DNA of 64,000 bases. Source: Domibacillus sp. PGB-M46. Lineage in GTDB: Bacteria; Bacillota; Bacilli; Bacillales; Domibacillaceae. The number at the start of each line of letters is the position of its first letter. Positions within the stretch are counted from its first letter, which is position 1. Of this stretch, positions 17,546-26,626 are shown piece after piece. The notes beneath the pieces are model-generated. The model ran no database searches. It was not told where the DNA came from and saw nothing but the letters and a program-made list of their open reading frames with translations. Both the position numbers and the translations under genes were made by a program. The stretch is from assembly GCF_022668875.1 (NCBI RefSeq), contig NZ_JAKGCR010000019.1:16234-80233 (forward strand). Reading direction: 5' to 3'.

Positions 17546-17836
17546 GTGTTAAATGACCATGTTAAAGCATTAAGCATTATTTCAGTTTTATCAGTAATAG
17601 CAGGATTAGTGTTGATGTTTTCAAGTATTTCTTTCGGAACAGCTTTAGGAGAATCTTGGCTCCAGAAACAATTGAGTGAAAATATGGAGGCAGATACTAG
17701 CCAATACAACATCATTGTTGAAACGTATACTAAAAATTTCGTTATTATCGGATCTGTATTATTTAGTGCTGGCTTTCTAATGGGGATACTCACCTACTTT
17801 ACCTCTGCACTTTTTGGGGAAAGTAAGCAGAAATAA
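17546..17836 (+). CDS. Small two-helix membrane protein
   Basis: 96 residues starting with GTG, with GGAGG 7 bases upstream. Two membrane helices (IISVLSVIAGLVLMFSSISFG and FVIIGSVLFSAGFLMGILTYF) flank a polar loop. Family not recognised. It ends about 60 bp before the next A-type site and is in the same cassette as the gene at 17016. Confidence 0.7.
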   Translation: MLNDHVKALSIISVLSVIAGLVLMFSSISFGTALGESWLQKQLSENMEADTSQYNIIVETYTKNFVIIGSVLFSAGFLMGILTYFTSALFGESKQK

Positions 17837-17897
17837 AAAATATATGGATCCAATTTGAAGGTTCTCTACCCTAAAAAGTTTGTGAAATAATGTACTT

Positions 17898-17978
17898 AAA
17901 GTAACGGGGCTTTAGCTTAACAACGGAGGTAGCTGCGGCACCTCCTTTTTTTATTGAACAAATGGGCAGAATAGCTTA
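17898..17978 (+). repeat. Array site A'1 (GGAGGT hairpin variant)
   Basis: Preceded by the common lead TGTACTTAAAGTAACGGGGC; central GGAGGT/ACCTCC hairpin plus T-run; right arm GAATAGCTT. Confidence 0.8.
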
Positions 17979-18024
17979 ACAACAAATTGGACATATGTGG
18001 TAACTTTTATTAAAGGGGGATTTG

Positions 18025-18240
18025 ATGAGCGACAAAGAAACTCCAGAGCAACAAAGAGAAAGATTAAGGCAACAAGAATTAAAAAACAATCCAACAGGCA
18101 ACCAACATAAATGATTCTTTTAACAGAGCCAACAACGGCAATCTTATCGATTTGTAGGTAGCTTAGGATGGAAAGGTGCTGGAATACTTATTCTTGTAAT
18201 AATATTAGGATTTATAATATATTCCGTCTTCTTTCGCTAA
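18025..18240 (+). pseudogene. Frameshifted copy of the small membrane protein at 55907
   Basis: Nearly identical to 55907-56119 at nucleotide level, but has a 4-base insertion near 18102 and a 1-base deletion near 18152, so the frame is broken twice. Homology begins about 35 bases upstream of the ATG, right after the preceding site, and continues through the following A-type site. This shows that the gene and its site travelled together as one cassette. Confidence 0.85.
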
Positions 18241-18312
18241 CGGGGCTTTTGTTTAATATCTCGGCTGTCATTTCGGCAGCCTTTTCTTATTCAGCTAACG
18301 GCAATTTAATTG
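18234..18312 (+). repeat. Array site A''1 (GGCTG hairpin variant)
   Basis: Left arm TCGCTAAC overlaps the stop codon of the upstream pseudogene; central GGCTG/CAGCC hairpin; degenerate right arm CAATTTAATTG. Matches the site at 56113. Confidence 0.8.
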
Positions 18313-18366
18313 AAGCAACATATTGTAAAATGCTTATAATAGTACAATTTTTAAGAGGTGGCTATT

Positions 18367-18597
18367 ATGATAACCGAATTTGAAACCAGATATTTTTATA
18401 TTGTCAGTCCATATGATGAAAAATTTATTAAAGGGGATACAGTTGAGGGAACTCTCAATGAAGACATAATAAATGATTATGAAATCATTTCTGATTTAAT
18501 GGCTCAAGATGTTCGAGATAAGTTTGGGGAAGAGTATGAAGTGTGGGTAATTACTAAAGACGAATTTGAACAGAGAATAAAGCCTAACATGAAATAG
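18367..18597 (+). CDS. Small acidic hypothetical protein
   Basis: 76 residues, acidic, no membrane helix. Start at ATG 18367 with AAGAGGTGG 5-9 bases upstream. Visible segments: FETRYFYIVSPYDEKF and NDYEIISDLMAQDVRDKFGEEYEVWVITKDEFE. Family not recognised. A one-gene cassette between A''1 and A'''1; its 3' end abuts the left arm of the following site. Confidence 0.65.
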   Translation: MITEFETRYFYIVSPYDEKFIKGDTVEGTLNEDIINDYEIISDLMAQDVRDKFGEEYEVWVITKDEFEQRIKPNMK

Positions 18598-18612
18598 GCT
18601 TTATTCTCTGTT

Positions 18613-18693
18613 CAACTAACGAGGGCTTATGTTTAAGAACGGAAGGTGCTGCGGCATCTCTTTTTTTATTGAATTAAAGGGCAGTTTTGTTTA
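18613..18693 (+). repeat. Array site A'''1 (TGCTGCGGCA hairpin variant)
   Basis: Left arm CAACTAAC, GAGGGCTTATGTTTAAGAACGG, central hairpin with TGCTGCGGCA, right arm GTTTTGTTTAA. Confidence 0.75.
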
Positions 18694-18721
18694 AGGAAGA
18701 TGTTTTATGGAGGGCAAACGA

Positions 18722-19240
18722 ATGATAGCCAAAGCAGAGCTAATAACTCAACCATATTCAGGAGAATACAAGGAAAAGATTTATGATATCTCGAGTCCAT
18801 GGAACTCTCAAAATTGGACTTGGATAAAATTCACAAACGATGACTTAACTGAATGGTGTGGAAGTTTCAGAGGCTTTCCACGAGAAGTTGCCGTATCAGA
18901 AAAATATAATTGTGTCCTTGTTCTTACTTCAGATTATTTATTTAAGCTTGATTGCTTCAGTGGAGAAGTAGCTGAATATGAGTCCCAGCCTCAATATCAA
19001 AGTTTAACAGTAAGCCCTTCTGGCGATTTTATAATAGCTGATTATTATAGTATTGAAATTATAAAATCAACCTTAATTAATAAGATACAAGTGGATAGTC
19101 CTGTCGAGATGGATATGATTAAGTTTCATGGTTGGTCTAACAATAAATTATCAATAACATGTGATGAATTTTCGAACTGGGACAACCATGTGGAGCTAGA
19201 ACTTGATGGTGAGACATTTGAAATAACTGTTAAAGACTAA
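18722..19240 (+). CDS. Hypothetical protein, possible beta-propeller
   Basis: 172 residues starting at ATG 18722, with GGAGGG 7 bases upstream (an upstream ATG at 18707 overlaps it). Repeated beta-strand segments (CVLVLTSDYLFKLDCFSG, LTVSPSGDFIIADYYSIEIIK, FHGWSNNKLSITCDEFSNWDN) look like WD40-type blades. No signal peptide. Family not recognised. One-gene cassette between A'''1 and A2. Confidence 0.65.
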   Translation: MIAKAELITQPYSGEYKEKIYDISSPWNSQNWTWIKFTNDDLTEWCGSFRGFPREVAVSEKYNCVLVLTSDYLFKLDCFSGEVAEYESQPQYQSLTVSPSGDFIIADYYSIEIIKSTLINKIQVDSPVEMDMIKFHGWSNNKLSITCDEFSNWDNHVELELDGETFEITVKD

Positions 19241-19259
19241 AGTAAATTATTACTTTCTT

Positions 19260-19342
19260 CAACTAACGGATGCAAGAGTTTAAGAACCGGCTGCTGTTCC
19301 AGCCGGTCTTTTTTCTTCCTCAACTAAAGGAGCAGGTTAGTT
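19260..19342 (+). repeat. Array site A2 (canonical attC-like)
   Basis: Left arm CAACTAAC, TGCAAGAGTTTAAGAA, CCGGCTG/CAGCCGG hairpin with T-run, TTCTTCCTCAACTAAAGG, right arm GTTAGTTC. Outer arms, an inner AGTT/AACT and AAGAA/TTCTT stem and the hairpin all pair. Confidence 0.9.
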
Positions 19343-19433
19343 CAATAAGTGTAGTATCTATATATTGTACGAGAATCACAATTGCTTTTATAAATAAAGT
19401 AATCATATAATTTGTTTAAAAAAGGTGTTATCC

Positions 19434-20822
19434 ATGCCGATTAATTCTTTTGAAAACTATCCAATGAGCTGGAAGCCATCGATTGATAAAACTGAAAAGC
19501 CTATTTATCAGGCACTCGCAGGGCAATTGGAACAGGATATTTTAAATGGAGTTTTGCTGCCTGGAACAAAACTTCCTCCACAGCGAGAACTGGCCGATTA
19601 TTTAGATTTAAATTTGAGTACCATTTCAAAAGCGTTTAAAGTATGTGAGTTAAAGGGCTTGTTAAGTGCAACTGTTGGAAGCGGCACATTTGTATCGTAT
19701 GACGCGTTATCGAATGCGTATTTACTTGAAGATACAAAGCCAAAGCATTTAATTGAAATGGGAGCCACACTTCCGGATAATGCTTCTTACGAGCCGCTGT
19801 TACTCCAGCTAAAAAGTATGCTGCAAGAGACTGAATTTGAAAAATGGTTTGGTTATGGCCGGGCAGGAGAAAGCCTTTGGCAAAAGGATGCAGCTGTAAA
19901 GCTAATCAGAAGAAGCGGGTTTGAAACAACAGTTGATCACATTTTATTTGCAAATGGGGGTCAAAATGCGATTGCTGCCACACTGGCAAGTCTTTGTCAG
20001 CCTGGAGATCGCATTGGTGTTGACCAGCATACGTACCCTGGCTTAAAAACTGTTGCAGCGATGCTTAATGTGCAAATAGTGCCGATAAAATCAGAGAACG
20101 ATGAAATGAGTCCAACGTCTTTTGAAGATGCCTGTAAAAATGATAATATTAAAGGTCTCTACTTGATCCCAGATTATCATAATCCGACAGCTTCCTTTAT
20201 GTCTGTTGAGAATCGAAAAAAGATTGCAGCAATAGCCAAAAAATATAACCAGTTCATTATTGAGGATGCATCGTACCATCTTCTGTGCAAGAAACCTCTT
20301 CCCGCAGTCGCATCATTTGCATCGGAACAGGTTATCTACATCGCAAGCTTGTCTAAGTCATTAGCACCAGGCTTACGACTAGCCTATGTAGCAGTGCCGA
20401 GTCAATTCAAAGAGCCAATTTCAAAGGCACTTTATAACTTGAATATAACAGTATCCCCGTTATTAGCAGAACTGACAGCACGTACAATTGTATCGAATCA
20501 ATTTGAAGTCTTAATTGAGGGTCATCGGGAACAAACCATTCGCAGAAACCAATTCGTAAATCAATATTTGGGTGACTATACGTGTTTAGGTGTTGAAACA
20601 GGCATCTTTCGTTGGCTGCTATTACCAGGCCAGATTACAGGTGCTGAATTTGAAAAGTTAGCTGCACAGCAGGGGGTACAAATCTACGCGGCTGAACGTT
20701 TTGTAGTTGGGAATAGCTGTCCGGAGCGGGCTGTAAGGGTTGCTGTTTGTGCACCAGAAACGCTCGAAGAGCTTGAGCAGGGACTGATGATCCTTAAACG
20801 TTTGCTAAACGATCTTACCTGA
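19434..20822 (+). CDS. MocR-type GntR/aminotransferase regulator
   Basis: A 462-residue MocR/PdxR-like regulator. Residues about 20-90 are a GntR winged helix (IYQALAGQLEQDILNGVLLPGTKLPPQRELADYLDLNLSTISKAF). The remainder is a fold-type I aminotransferase domain with PLP Lys in ASLSKSLAPGLR and the PDYHNPTAS loop. ATG 19434 fits AAGGTG upstream. Downstream is an MFS transporter with no array site between them, so this is a two-gene cassette where MocR probably controls the transporter. Confidence 0.9.
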   Translation: MPINSFENYPMSWKPSIDKTEKPIYQALAGQLEQDILNGVLLPGTKLPPQRELADYLDLNLSTISKAFKVCELKGLLSATVGSGTFVSYDALSNAYLLEDTKPKHLIEMGATLPDNASYEPLLLQLKSMLQETEFEKWFGYGRAGESLWQKDAAVKLIRRSGFETTVDHILFANGGQNAIAATLASLCQPGDRIGVDQHTYPGLKTVAAMLNVQIVPIKSENDEMSPTSFEDACKNDNIKGLYLIPDYHNPTASFMSVENRKKIAAIAKKYNQFIIEDASYHLLCKKPLPAVASFASEQVIYIASLSKSLAPGLRLAYVAVPSQFKEPISKALYNLNITVSPLLAELTARTIVSNQFEVLIEGHREQTIRRNQFVNQYLGDYTCLGVETGIFRWLLLPGQITGAEFEKLAAQQGVQIYAAERFVVGNSCPERAVRVAVCAPETLEELEQGLMILKRLLNDLT

Positions 20823-20830
20823 TATTGTTT

Positions 20831-20862
20831 GCCATACAATTATAATATTGTATGGCTTTTTT
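20831..20862 (+). terminator. Intrinsic terminator after the mocR gene
   Basis: Stem GCCATACAAT / ATTGTATGGC followed by TTTTTT. Confidence 0.85.
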
Positions 20863-20939
20863 GTGCGTGTTATGATAATTCAAACCTAGTTGGAGGAGTA
20901 TAAGAAATAGGATTAGATTTTAAAAAAGGAGGTTAAATG

Positions 20940-22244
20940 ATGTTGCATAAAGAGAATGTAAAAGCAGTAGACACTCAATCAGCCCGGTTACAAAGCTACA
21001 TTGGCTCTTCGGAAAAACAACAACAATTATACAAAAGAACATTAATGGTTATCGTCATATCCCAAATTTTTGGAGGAGCAGGACTTGCAGCAGGAATAAC
21101 AGTGGGAGCACTTCTAGCCCAGGATATGTTAGGTACAGATAGTGTAACCGGAATTCCTACGGCGTTATTTACTTTAGGATCAGCAGCAGCTGCACTGATT
21201 GTGGGAAGACTTTCTCAGCGATTTGGACGCCGTTCTGGACTTGCGGCTGGATTTTTAGCTGGGGGGATCGGTGCCATTGGAGTAATCGTTTCAGCATTAA
21301 CAAATAGTATTCTGCTTTTATTTGCTTCACTTCTTATCTACGGGGCTGGATCGGCTACAAATTTACAAGCACGCTATGCAGGAACTGATTTGGCCAGCTC
21401 AACACAAAGGGCAAAGGCTGTTAGTATGGCCATGGTTTCCACTACATTCGGTGCTGTTGCAGGGCCAAACCTGGTGGGTGTAATGGGTGAGTTTGCTGTA
21501 TCCATCGGAATTCCTGCTTTAGCGGGTCCATTTATATTAGCCGCTGCAGCTTATCTGCTTGCTGGTTTAGTTCTATTCATTTTACTTCGTCCCGATCCCT
21601 ATATAGTAGCAAAAGCGATAGCAGACGCTCAAAGAACAACCAGTAATGTACCTTTAGAGGGAAACTCTCATTTGCTATCGATAAACAAGCGAGGCATTTT
21701 TGCAGGAGCTGCAGTCATGATTCTAACTCAATTTGTTATGACTGCCATTATGACGATGACACCTATACATATGGGGCACCATGGACATGGTTTGAATGAA
21801 GCGGGGCTTGTCATTGGATTTCATATAGGGGCTATGTTTTTGCCTTCGTTAGTAACGGGTTTTCTTGTTGATAAAGTTGGCCGTGCTGTTATGGCTATTG
21901 CATCTGCCATTACGCTGCTTGTTTCTGGCATTCTAGCCGCTATGGGGCCTGCTGATTCGATGGCAGTACTCATCGCAGCACTTGTTTTACTTGGGCTTGG
22001 CTGGAATTTTGGTTTAATTAGTGGCACAGCCATTCTTGTAGATGCAACCCCGCCATCTATCCGGGCTAAGACGCAGGGTTCTGTAGATGTTTGGATTGCT
22101 TTGTCAGGAGCATTAGGAGGCGGCTTATCTGGAATGATTGTAGCACATTCTAGTTATGCAGCCCTTTCAATTGCTGGTTCCGTGCTTTCATTACTGCTTA
22201 TTCCAATCGTTGTTTGGGCCACTAGCAATCAGAATAAGGTGTAA
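20940..22244 (+). CDS. MFS transporter (12-helix DHA1-like)
   Basis: About 434 residues with some 12 membrane helices and the MFS motif A-like loop VGRLSQRFGRRSG between helices 2 and 3, and LVDKVGRAVM between helices 8 and 9. AAGGAGG is upstream of two ATGs (20937, 20940); spacing favours the second. It follows the MocR gene. Substrate unknown; drug or metabolite efflux is likely. Confidence 0.88.
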   Translation: MLHKENVKAVDTQSARLQSYIGSSEKQQQLYKRTLMVIVISQIFGGAGLAAGITVGALLAQDMLGTDSVTGIPTALFTLGSAAAALIVGRLSQRFGRRSGLAAGFLAGGIGAIGVIVSALTNSILLLFASLLIYGAGSATNLQARYAGTDLASSTQRAKAVSMAMVSTTFGAVAGPNLVGVMGEFAVSIGIPALAGPFILAAAAYLLAGLVLFILLRPDPYIVAKAIADAQRTTSNVPLEGNSHLLSINKRGIFAGAAVMILTQFVMTAIMTMTPIHMGHHGHGLNEAGLVIGFHIGAMFLPSLVTGFLVDKVGRAVMAIASAITLLVSGILAAMGPADSMAVLIAALVLLGLGWNFGLISGTAILVDATPPSIRAKTQGSVDVWIALSGALGGGLSGMIVAHSSYAALSIAGSVLSLLLIPIVVWATSNQNKV

Positions 22245-22290
22245 TAAAGTAAGGATAACTAAAAATCCAAGGTATTTTTAGAGTAAGGAG

Positions 22291-22416
22291 CAAAAAAAAG
22301 CAAATGTGACGAAGAAAGAAGCAGCTGAATCTATTATGGTAGCTACAGTACTAAAAGCAGGTTCTGCTCTTGCCCATGGAGTAAATGCGTTAATCGCATT
22401 CGATGAGTCAATTTAA
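22291..22416 (+). pseudogene. C-terminal remnant of a carboxymuconolactone decarboxylase-like gene
   Basis: Open frame of about 41 codons reading TKKEAAESIMVATVLKAGSALAHG...ALIAFDESI and then stop, matching the C-terminal helices of AhpD/CMD proteins. No start or N-terminal domain is present. Decayed. Confidence 0.6.
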
Positions 22417-22471
22417 TTTTTTAACGTGCGTTTAAATAGGGGAAACATTTATAGAACTAAAGAGTTTTAGT

Positions 22472-22645
22472 ATGAAAATTGATGTCTGGTCTTATATAGC
22501 ATGCACGTTTTGTTATATCGGAAAACGCGAAGTGTTAGTCCGGTTTGCGCAAGCAGAAACTGTAGGATTAAATTTTGGTTTTGACAAGATGAAACCAACT
22601 AACACCTTTAACGCTCACCGGCTAACAAAATGGGCTAAGATCTAA
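22472..22645 (+). pseudogene. Internally deleted FrnE/DsbA-family protein remnant
   Basis: Reads MKIDVWSYIACTFCYIGKRE, the N-terminus of FrnE-like (2-hydroxychromene isomerase/DsbA) proteins, then jumps in frame to GLNFGFDKMKPTNTFNAHRL, which lies some 70 residues later in intact relatives. Only 57 residues remain, with no C-terminal thioredoxin-fold half. Confidence 0.7.
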
Positions 22646-22724
22646 GATAGAGAAGCCGCTGTTGGAGAAAACTACTTTATGTTCACTTCACCAAATCTAA
22701 GGAAATAGGTAATGAGGAAAAAAT

Positions 22725-23834
22725 ATGAATAATCCTGTAGTCATTGTTGGAGCTGGTTTGAGTGGCCTGCGGGCTGCGTCTTTACTTACTGCACGTGGCA
22801 TCAATTGTAAAGTTCTAGAGGCAAGAGACAGGACTGGCGGCAGGGTCTTGACCGCTGCTGATCCGAACAAACCCGATTTAGGCAGATTTGACCTCGGGCC
22901 AACATGGTTTTGGCCGCAGTATGAGAGTACGATTGCCAACCTTGTTAAAGAACTCAATTTAGACACTTTCGTTCAGTACACCAAAGGAGCAATGCTTTCA
23001 GAACGATCCCCAAACGAACCACCAGAGCGTTATGAACTGCCGGAAAACTCCAATCCAATATCAGTTCGATTCAGGGGAGGTGTGCAGTCTCTTATTAAGG
23101 CTGTCGCAGATACTATCCCTTTAGGAATAGTTGAGTTAGAAACACAAGTTACGGCTATTCGATTAGATAAAGCTGGTGCTATTACTGTTGAAGCAGTTCT
23201 TGCTGATGGAAAGCGAAAAAACGTTTCTGCAAGTGCTGTTATCCTGGCATTGCCTCCTCGGATTGTGGCGCGTCATATTGAATTCTCTCCTGCGCTCCCA
23301 CCAGCTCTTATGGTTGACCTTGTAAATAAACCTACATGGATGGCCGGACAGGCCAAAGCAGTAGCAATCTATGATCGGCCCTTTTGGAGAGAATCAGGAC
23401 TCTCCGGATTCGTATCGAGCCGGGTTGGACCCTTACAAGAAATCCATGATGCTTCTCCTGAAACAGGCTCTGGTGCATTATTTGGTTTCTTTGGAATACC
23501 AGCAAAAATGCGCCGGGAACTGGGGCAGGATAAAGTTTCAAAATTGGTTATTGATCAATTGGTTAGGCTCTTTGGAACTTCCGCCCAAAACGTAAGTGCG
23601 ATCCTTTACAAAGACTGGTCCAGAGATTCCGAAACGGCTGTTGAGGAAGACCTCGATCCGCTTAGAGATTTTCCAAGCTATGGTCAGCCACCAAAAGCAG
23701 GTGTATGGGAAAAGAAAATTATTTTTGCCGGTACTGAGACTAATTCACAATATGGTGGACATCTTGAAGGGGCACTCCAGTCAGCGGAACAGGCAGTTTT
23801 TGAAATCATTAATGTAAATAACAAGCCTATATGA
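22725..23834 (+). CDS. Flavin-containing amine oxidase-like protein
   Basis: A 369-residue FAD protein: N-terminal VVIVGAGLSGLRAASLL dinucleotide fold, EARDRTGGRV, and a C-terminal IFAGTETNSQYGGHLEGALQSAEQAV typical of flavin monoamine oxidases. It is shorter than the usual 430-500 residues, with reduced substrate domain, but no frame break is visible. Base composition is more GC-rich than neighbouring cassettes. A weak GAGGA precedes the ATG. Substrate unknown. Confidence 0.82.
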   Translation: MNNPVVIVGAGLSGLRAASLLTARGINCKVLEARDRTGGRVLTAADPNKPDLGRFDLGPTWFWPQYESTIANLVKELNLDTFVQYTKGAMLSERSPNEPPERYELPENSNPISVRFRGGVQSLIKAVADTIPLGIVELETQVTAIRLDKAGAITVEAVLADGKRKNVSASAVILALPPRIVARHIEFSPALPPALMVDLVNKPTWMAGQAKAVAIYDRPFWRESGLSGFVSSRVGPLQEIHDASPETGSGALFGFFGIPAKMRRELGQDKVSKLVIDQLVRLFGTSAQNVSAILYKDWSRDSETAVEEDLDPLRDFPSYGQPPKAGVWEKKIIFAGTETNSQYGGHLEGALQSAEQAVFEIINVNNKPI

Positions 23835-24397
23835 CACGATATTTTTAATACAACAACCTCTATAATATAGTTATATTTAATGCAACAAAGTGAATGAAAA
23901 ATGAGGGGTTTTTATGAGTGCCAGACAAGGGTAAAACAGCGTGGACCCGATCTGAAGATACTCTACCCTAAAAAGTTTGTAAAATAATGTACTTAAAGTA
24001 ACGAGGGCTTTTATTCAATCTCCAAAATTATTAATAAGCCGAAAATATGCAAATTTTTATTCATTTCTTGCATGTTTTCGGCTTTTTATATTCAAAAAAA
24101 ACATAATGCCATAAACAGCATTTTTAATTGCCAAATGCAACGAACTTCCATAAATCGGGTAATTCTTCAATCGGTTCTTCTGGAGAATCAGCTATTCCTT
24201 TAAAGGAGGTATAGAAATTTACTGTTATTCAATTTAAAAAAACTGAATTTTAAATTAAATGCGCACAAGAGTTTTAATATAATCAAATAGAATATTTCAT
24301 CTAGTTCCAAACCCAACAGCGAAAAATATTTAATCATTAGAATATTGAAGGGATCTAAGATTACTGTTAACGATGAATTCTAATTGGGGGTACTTAC
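23835..24397. other. Intergenic region with half array site
   Basis: Holds the array lead sequence and left arm (23985-24010) with an unusual hairpin, then AT-rich sequence with no recognised gene up to the next CDS. Confidence 0.5.
23995..24085 (+). repeat. Degenerate A-type site
   Basis: Left arm AAAGTAACGAGGGC preceded by TAATGTACTT as in other sites, then a different hairpin with 17-nt stems (24036-24052 / 24068-24084) and T-run. No right arm identified. Confidence 0.5.
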
Positions 24398-26308
24398 ATG
24401 CAAACAAAAAATAGGAATGAGATGAAGGAAAGTTCTTTTAACATTGAATATAAGGAAGACCTATATATAAGTTCATTATTGCATAAGGATGATCCATATA
24501 AAATGAATTGGGTAGAAGGGACTCAACTCTGGGGAACAATTAGAGCTCCAAAAGGAATAGATACAGAGGTTACCCGGAGTTTTACTAATAACAATACTCT
24601 TCGAGAGGTTTACACGTTTACAAACAAAACAGAATTTGATATTTTTTCAAAATTAGGAGACATCTCAATATACACAACATTTAATGATGATTATGAATCA
24701 GCCGATGTCTGTATAACAAATAAATGTCATGCACATATTTGGTGTGGTGGAACTGTTAGTTATATTATGGGGCTAAGAATGGGAGGAGAAGGTCCGCATT
24801 TAGGGTTATTTTTAACTAAAGGAAGCTTAAAATCTTATAGTATTGAACGTGATTTATCATTAATAAGTAATGATCGCGGGGATTTTTTAGTACATGCAGC
24901 CCCATTAGCATTGGCTCCAGGCGAGTCTTATGTAATTGAATGGGAACTATTTTGGCATGATGGTAAAGAGGACTTTTATAAAAAGTTAGAAACATATCCA
25001 AATTATTTAAACATAAAAGCAGAAAATTACACGGTGTTTGAAGACGAGGAAATTAATATTGAGATTTCTCTTCATAATAGCTTGATTGACAAACAAATAA
25101 ATATTACAAGAAATTCACAAGCAATTTCATACACTAAGGAAGAAAATATCGTGAAGATCAATGAAGTGGATTTAGTTATTGGAGAGTATAGCTATATAGT
25201 ACACATAGGTGAAATTTCTACTGAGGTAAAAATTTTTGTCCTGCCTATTATATCAAAACTCGTGAGAAGCAGATGTGATTTTATTGTTAATAAACAACAG
25301 TATCATAATAGGGACAGTCACTTAGACGGTGCTTTCTTAATTTATGATAATGAAGATCAACATATATATTATTCCCATTATCACGATCATAATGGGGGCA
25401 GGGAAAGGTTCGGAATGGGCGTATTACTTGCTCGTTTTCTTAGAAATAATAAGGATGAAAAAATAGAAAAAAGTTTAAAAAAGTATGTGGGTTATATCAG
25501 AAGAGAGCTTTACGATGAAGATACCGGCATGGTCTTTAATGATATAAAAAGAAATAACGATATTCACCGTTTATATAACTATTCTTGGCTGGCCGTCCTG
25601 TTTAAAGAGTTATATCTTACGTATAAGAGCGAAGCTTTTTTAAAGGAAATGTCTAAAGTATTGTTGTCCTATTACAAGCAAGGTGGAGCTGATTTTTATC
25701 CTATTGAGCTGCCAATGTTTGAAATGCTTGCATTACTGAAAGAAGCAAATTTTAACGTGGAAAAAGACGAAATTTTCAGTCACTTTGAAAAGCATGTGAA
25801 TACTATTATGAGTTATGGAGTAAGTTATCCTAAATCAGAAGTGAATTTTGAACAGACTATTGTTGCCCCGGCTGCAGGCTGTTTACTAGAAATGTATAAG
25901 TTAACGGAAGATAGTAAGTATCTTGATGAAGCAAAAAAGCATATAAAAATCTTAGAACTTTTCAATGGTCTTCAGCCTGATTATCACCTGTACGAAACGG
26001 CAATAAGACACTGGGATGGATACTGGTTTGGTAAACATAGATTGTATGGTGATACATTCCCACATTATTGGAGTTCCTTAACTGGACGTGTTTATCAAAA
26101 CGTAGCAGAGATAACTAAAGATACTGAGTATTATAAGAAAGCAGAAGCCTCTTATCGCGGAGTATTAAATTTGTTCAATGAAGATGGCAGCGCATCTTGT
26201 GCAAAGCTTACACCCCACACAGTTAATGGAATAAAAGCGGGATTCTATGATCCATGGGCAAATGACCAGGATTGGGGTCTATATTACATGTTTAATTATA
26301 TTGATTAA
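24398..26308 (+). CDS. Large protein with helical-toroid (glycosidase-like) C-terminal half
   Basis: 636 residues, the largest gene of the array. The first half is beta-rich (residues about 15-290, with immunoglobulin-like ENYTVFEDEEINIEISL). The second half is helical and resembles an (alpha/alpha)6 six-hairpin toroid (GMVFNDIKRNNDIHRLYNYSWLAVLFKELYLTY; YLDEAKKHIKILELFNGLQPDYHLYETAIRHWDGYWFG). This order, beta domain then toroid, is seen in several glycoside hydrolase or lyase families, but I cannot name one. No signal peptide. GGGGG is upstream of the ATG. Confidence 0.6.
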   Translation: MQTKNRNEMKESSFNIEYKEDLYISSLLHKDDPYKMNWVEGTQLWGTIRAPKGIDTEVTRSFTNNNTLREVYTFTNKTEFDIFSKLGDISIYTTFNDDYESADVCITNKCHAHIWCGGTVSYIMGLRMGGEGPHLGLFLTKGSLKSYSIERDLSLISNDRGDFLVHAAPLALAPGESYVIEWELFWHDGKEDFYKKLETYPNYLNIKAENYTVFEDEEINIEISLHNSLIDKQINITRNSQAISYTKEENIVKINEVDLVIGEYSYIVHIGEISTEVKIFVLPIISKLVRSRCDFIVNKQQYHNRDSHLDGAFLIYDNEDQHIYYSHYHDHNGGRERFGMGVLLARFLRNNKDEKIEKSLKKYVGYIRRELYDEDTGMVFNDIKRNNDIHRLYNYSWLAVLFKELYLTYKSEAFLKEMSKVLLSYYKQGGADFYPIELPMFEMLALLKEANFNVEKDEIFSHFEKHVNTIMSYGVSYPKSEVNFEQTIVAPAAGCLLEMYKLTEDSKYLDEAKKHIKILELFNGLQPDYHLYETAIRHWDGYWFGKHRLYGDTFPHYWSSLTGRVYQNVAEITKDTEYYKKAEASYRGVLNLFNEDGSASCAKLTPHTVNGIKAGFYDPWANDQDWGLYYMFNYID

Positions 26309-26366
26309 TCTTTATTACAGCTATTGAGAGGGAAAAGCGGTCACAATAATATAAGAAGGTGCTTAT

Positions 26367-26448
26367 TCAACTAAAGGGAGCTTTTGTTTAATATCTCGGC
26401 TGTCATTTCGGCAGCCTTTTCTTATTCTGCTAACGGTACAGTTTAGTT
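26367..26448 (+). repeat. Array site A''2
   Basis: Left arm TCAACTAAAG, GTTTAATATC, GGCTG/CAGCC hairpin, TTATTCTGCTAACGG, right arm GTTTAGTTT. The 35 bases that follow match those following A1. Confidence 0.8.
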
Positions 26449-26475
26449 TAATAACAATAAATAAAAATTTCCTAA

Positions 26476-26549
26476 TTCAACATAAATGCAATTATGTTGT
26501 ATTTATAAGAGCAGCCAGCAGAATTAATAAATTTTGCTGGCTGCTCTTA
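26476..26549 (+). repeat. B-like site fragment with strong terminator
   Basis: TCAACATAAATG...ATTATGTTG as in B sites, then a long GAGCAGCCAGCA / TGCTGGCTGCTC hairpin plus T-rich tail. No GTTGATT right arm seen. Confidence 0.6.
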
Positions 26550-26626
26550 TTTAAGTTAAAATGGAATACATTAAATATTTATCCAAAAAATGTTACCATT
26601 AAGTTAGAATGGGGGTTGGTGGAAAA

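Noticed and set aside
18168..18383. Plus-strand frame across site A''1
   Set aside because: It runs through the array site and out of frame with the decayed membrane protein gene.
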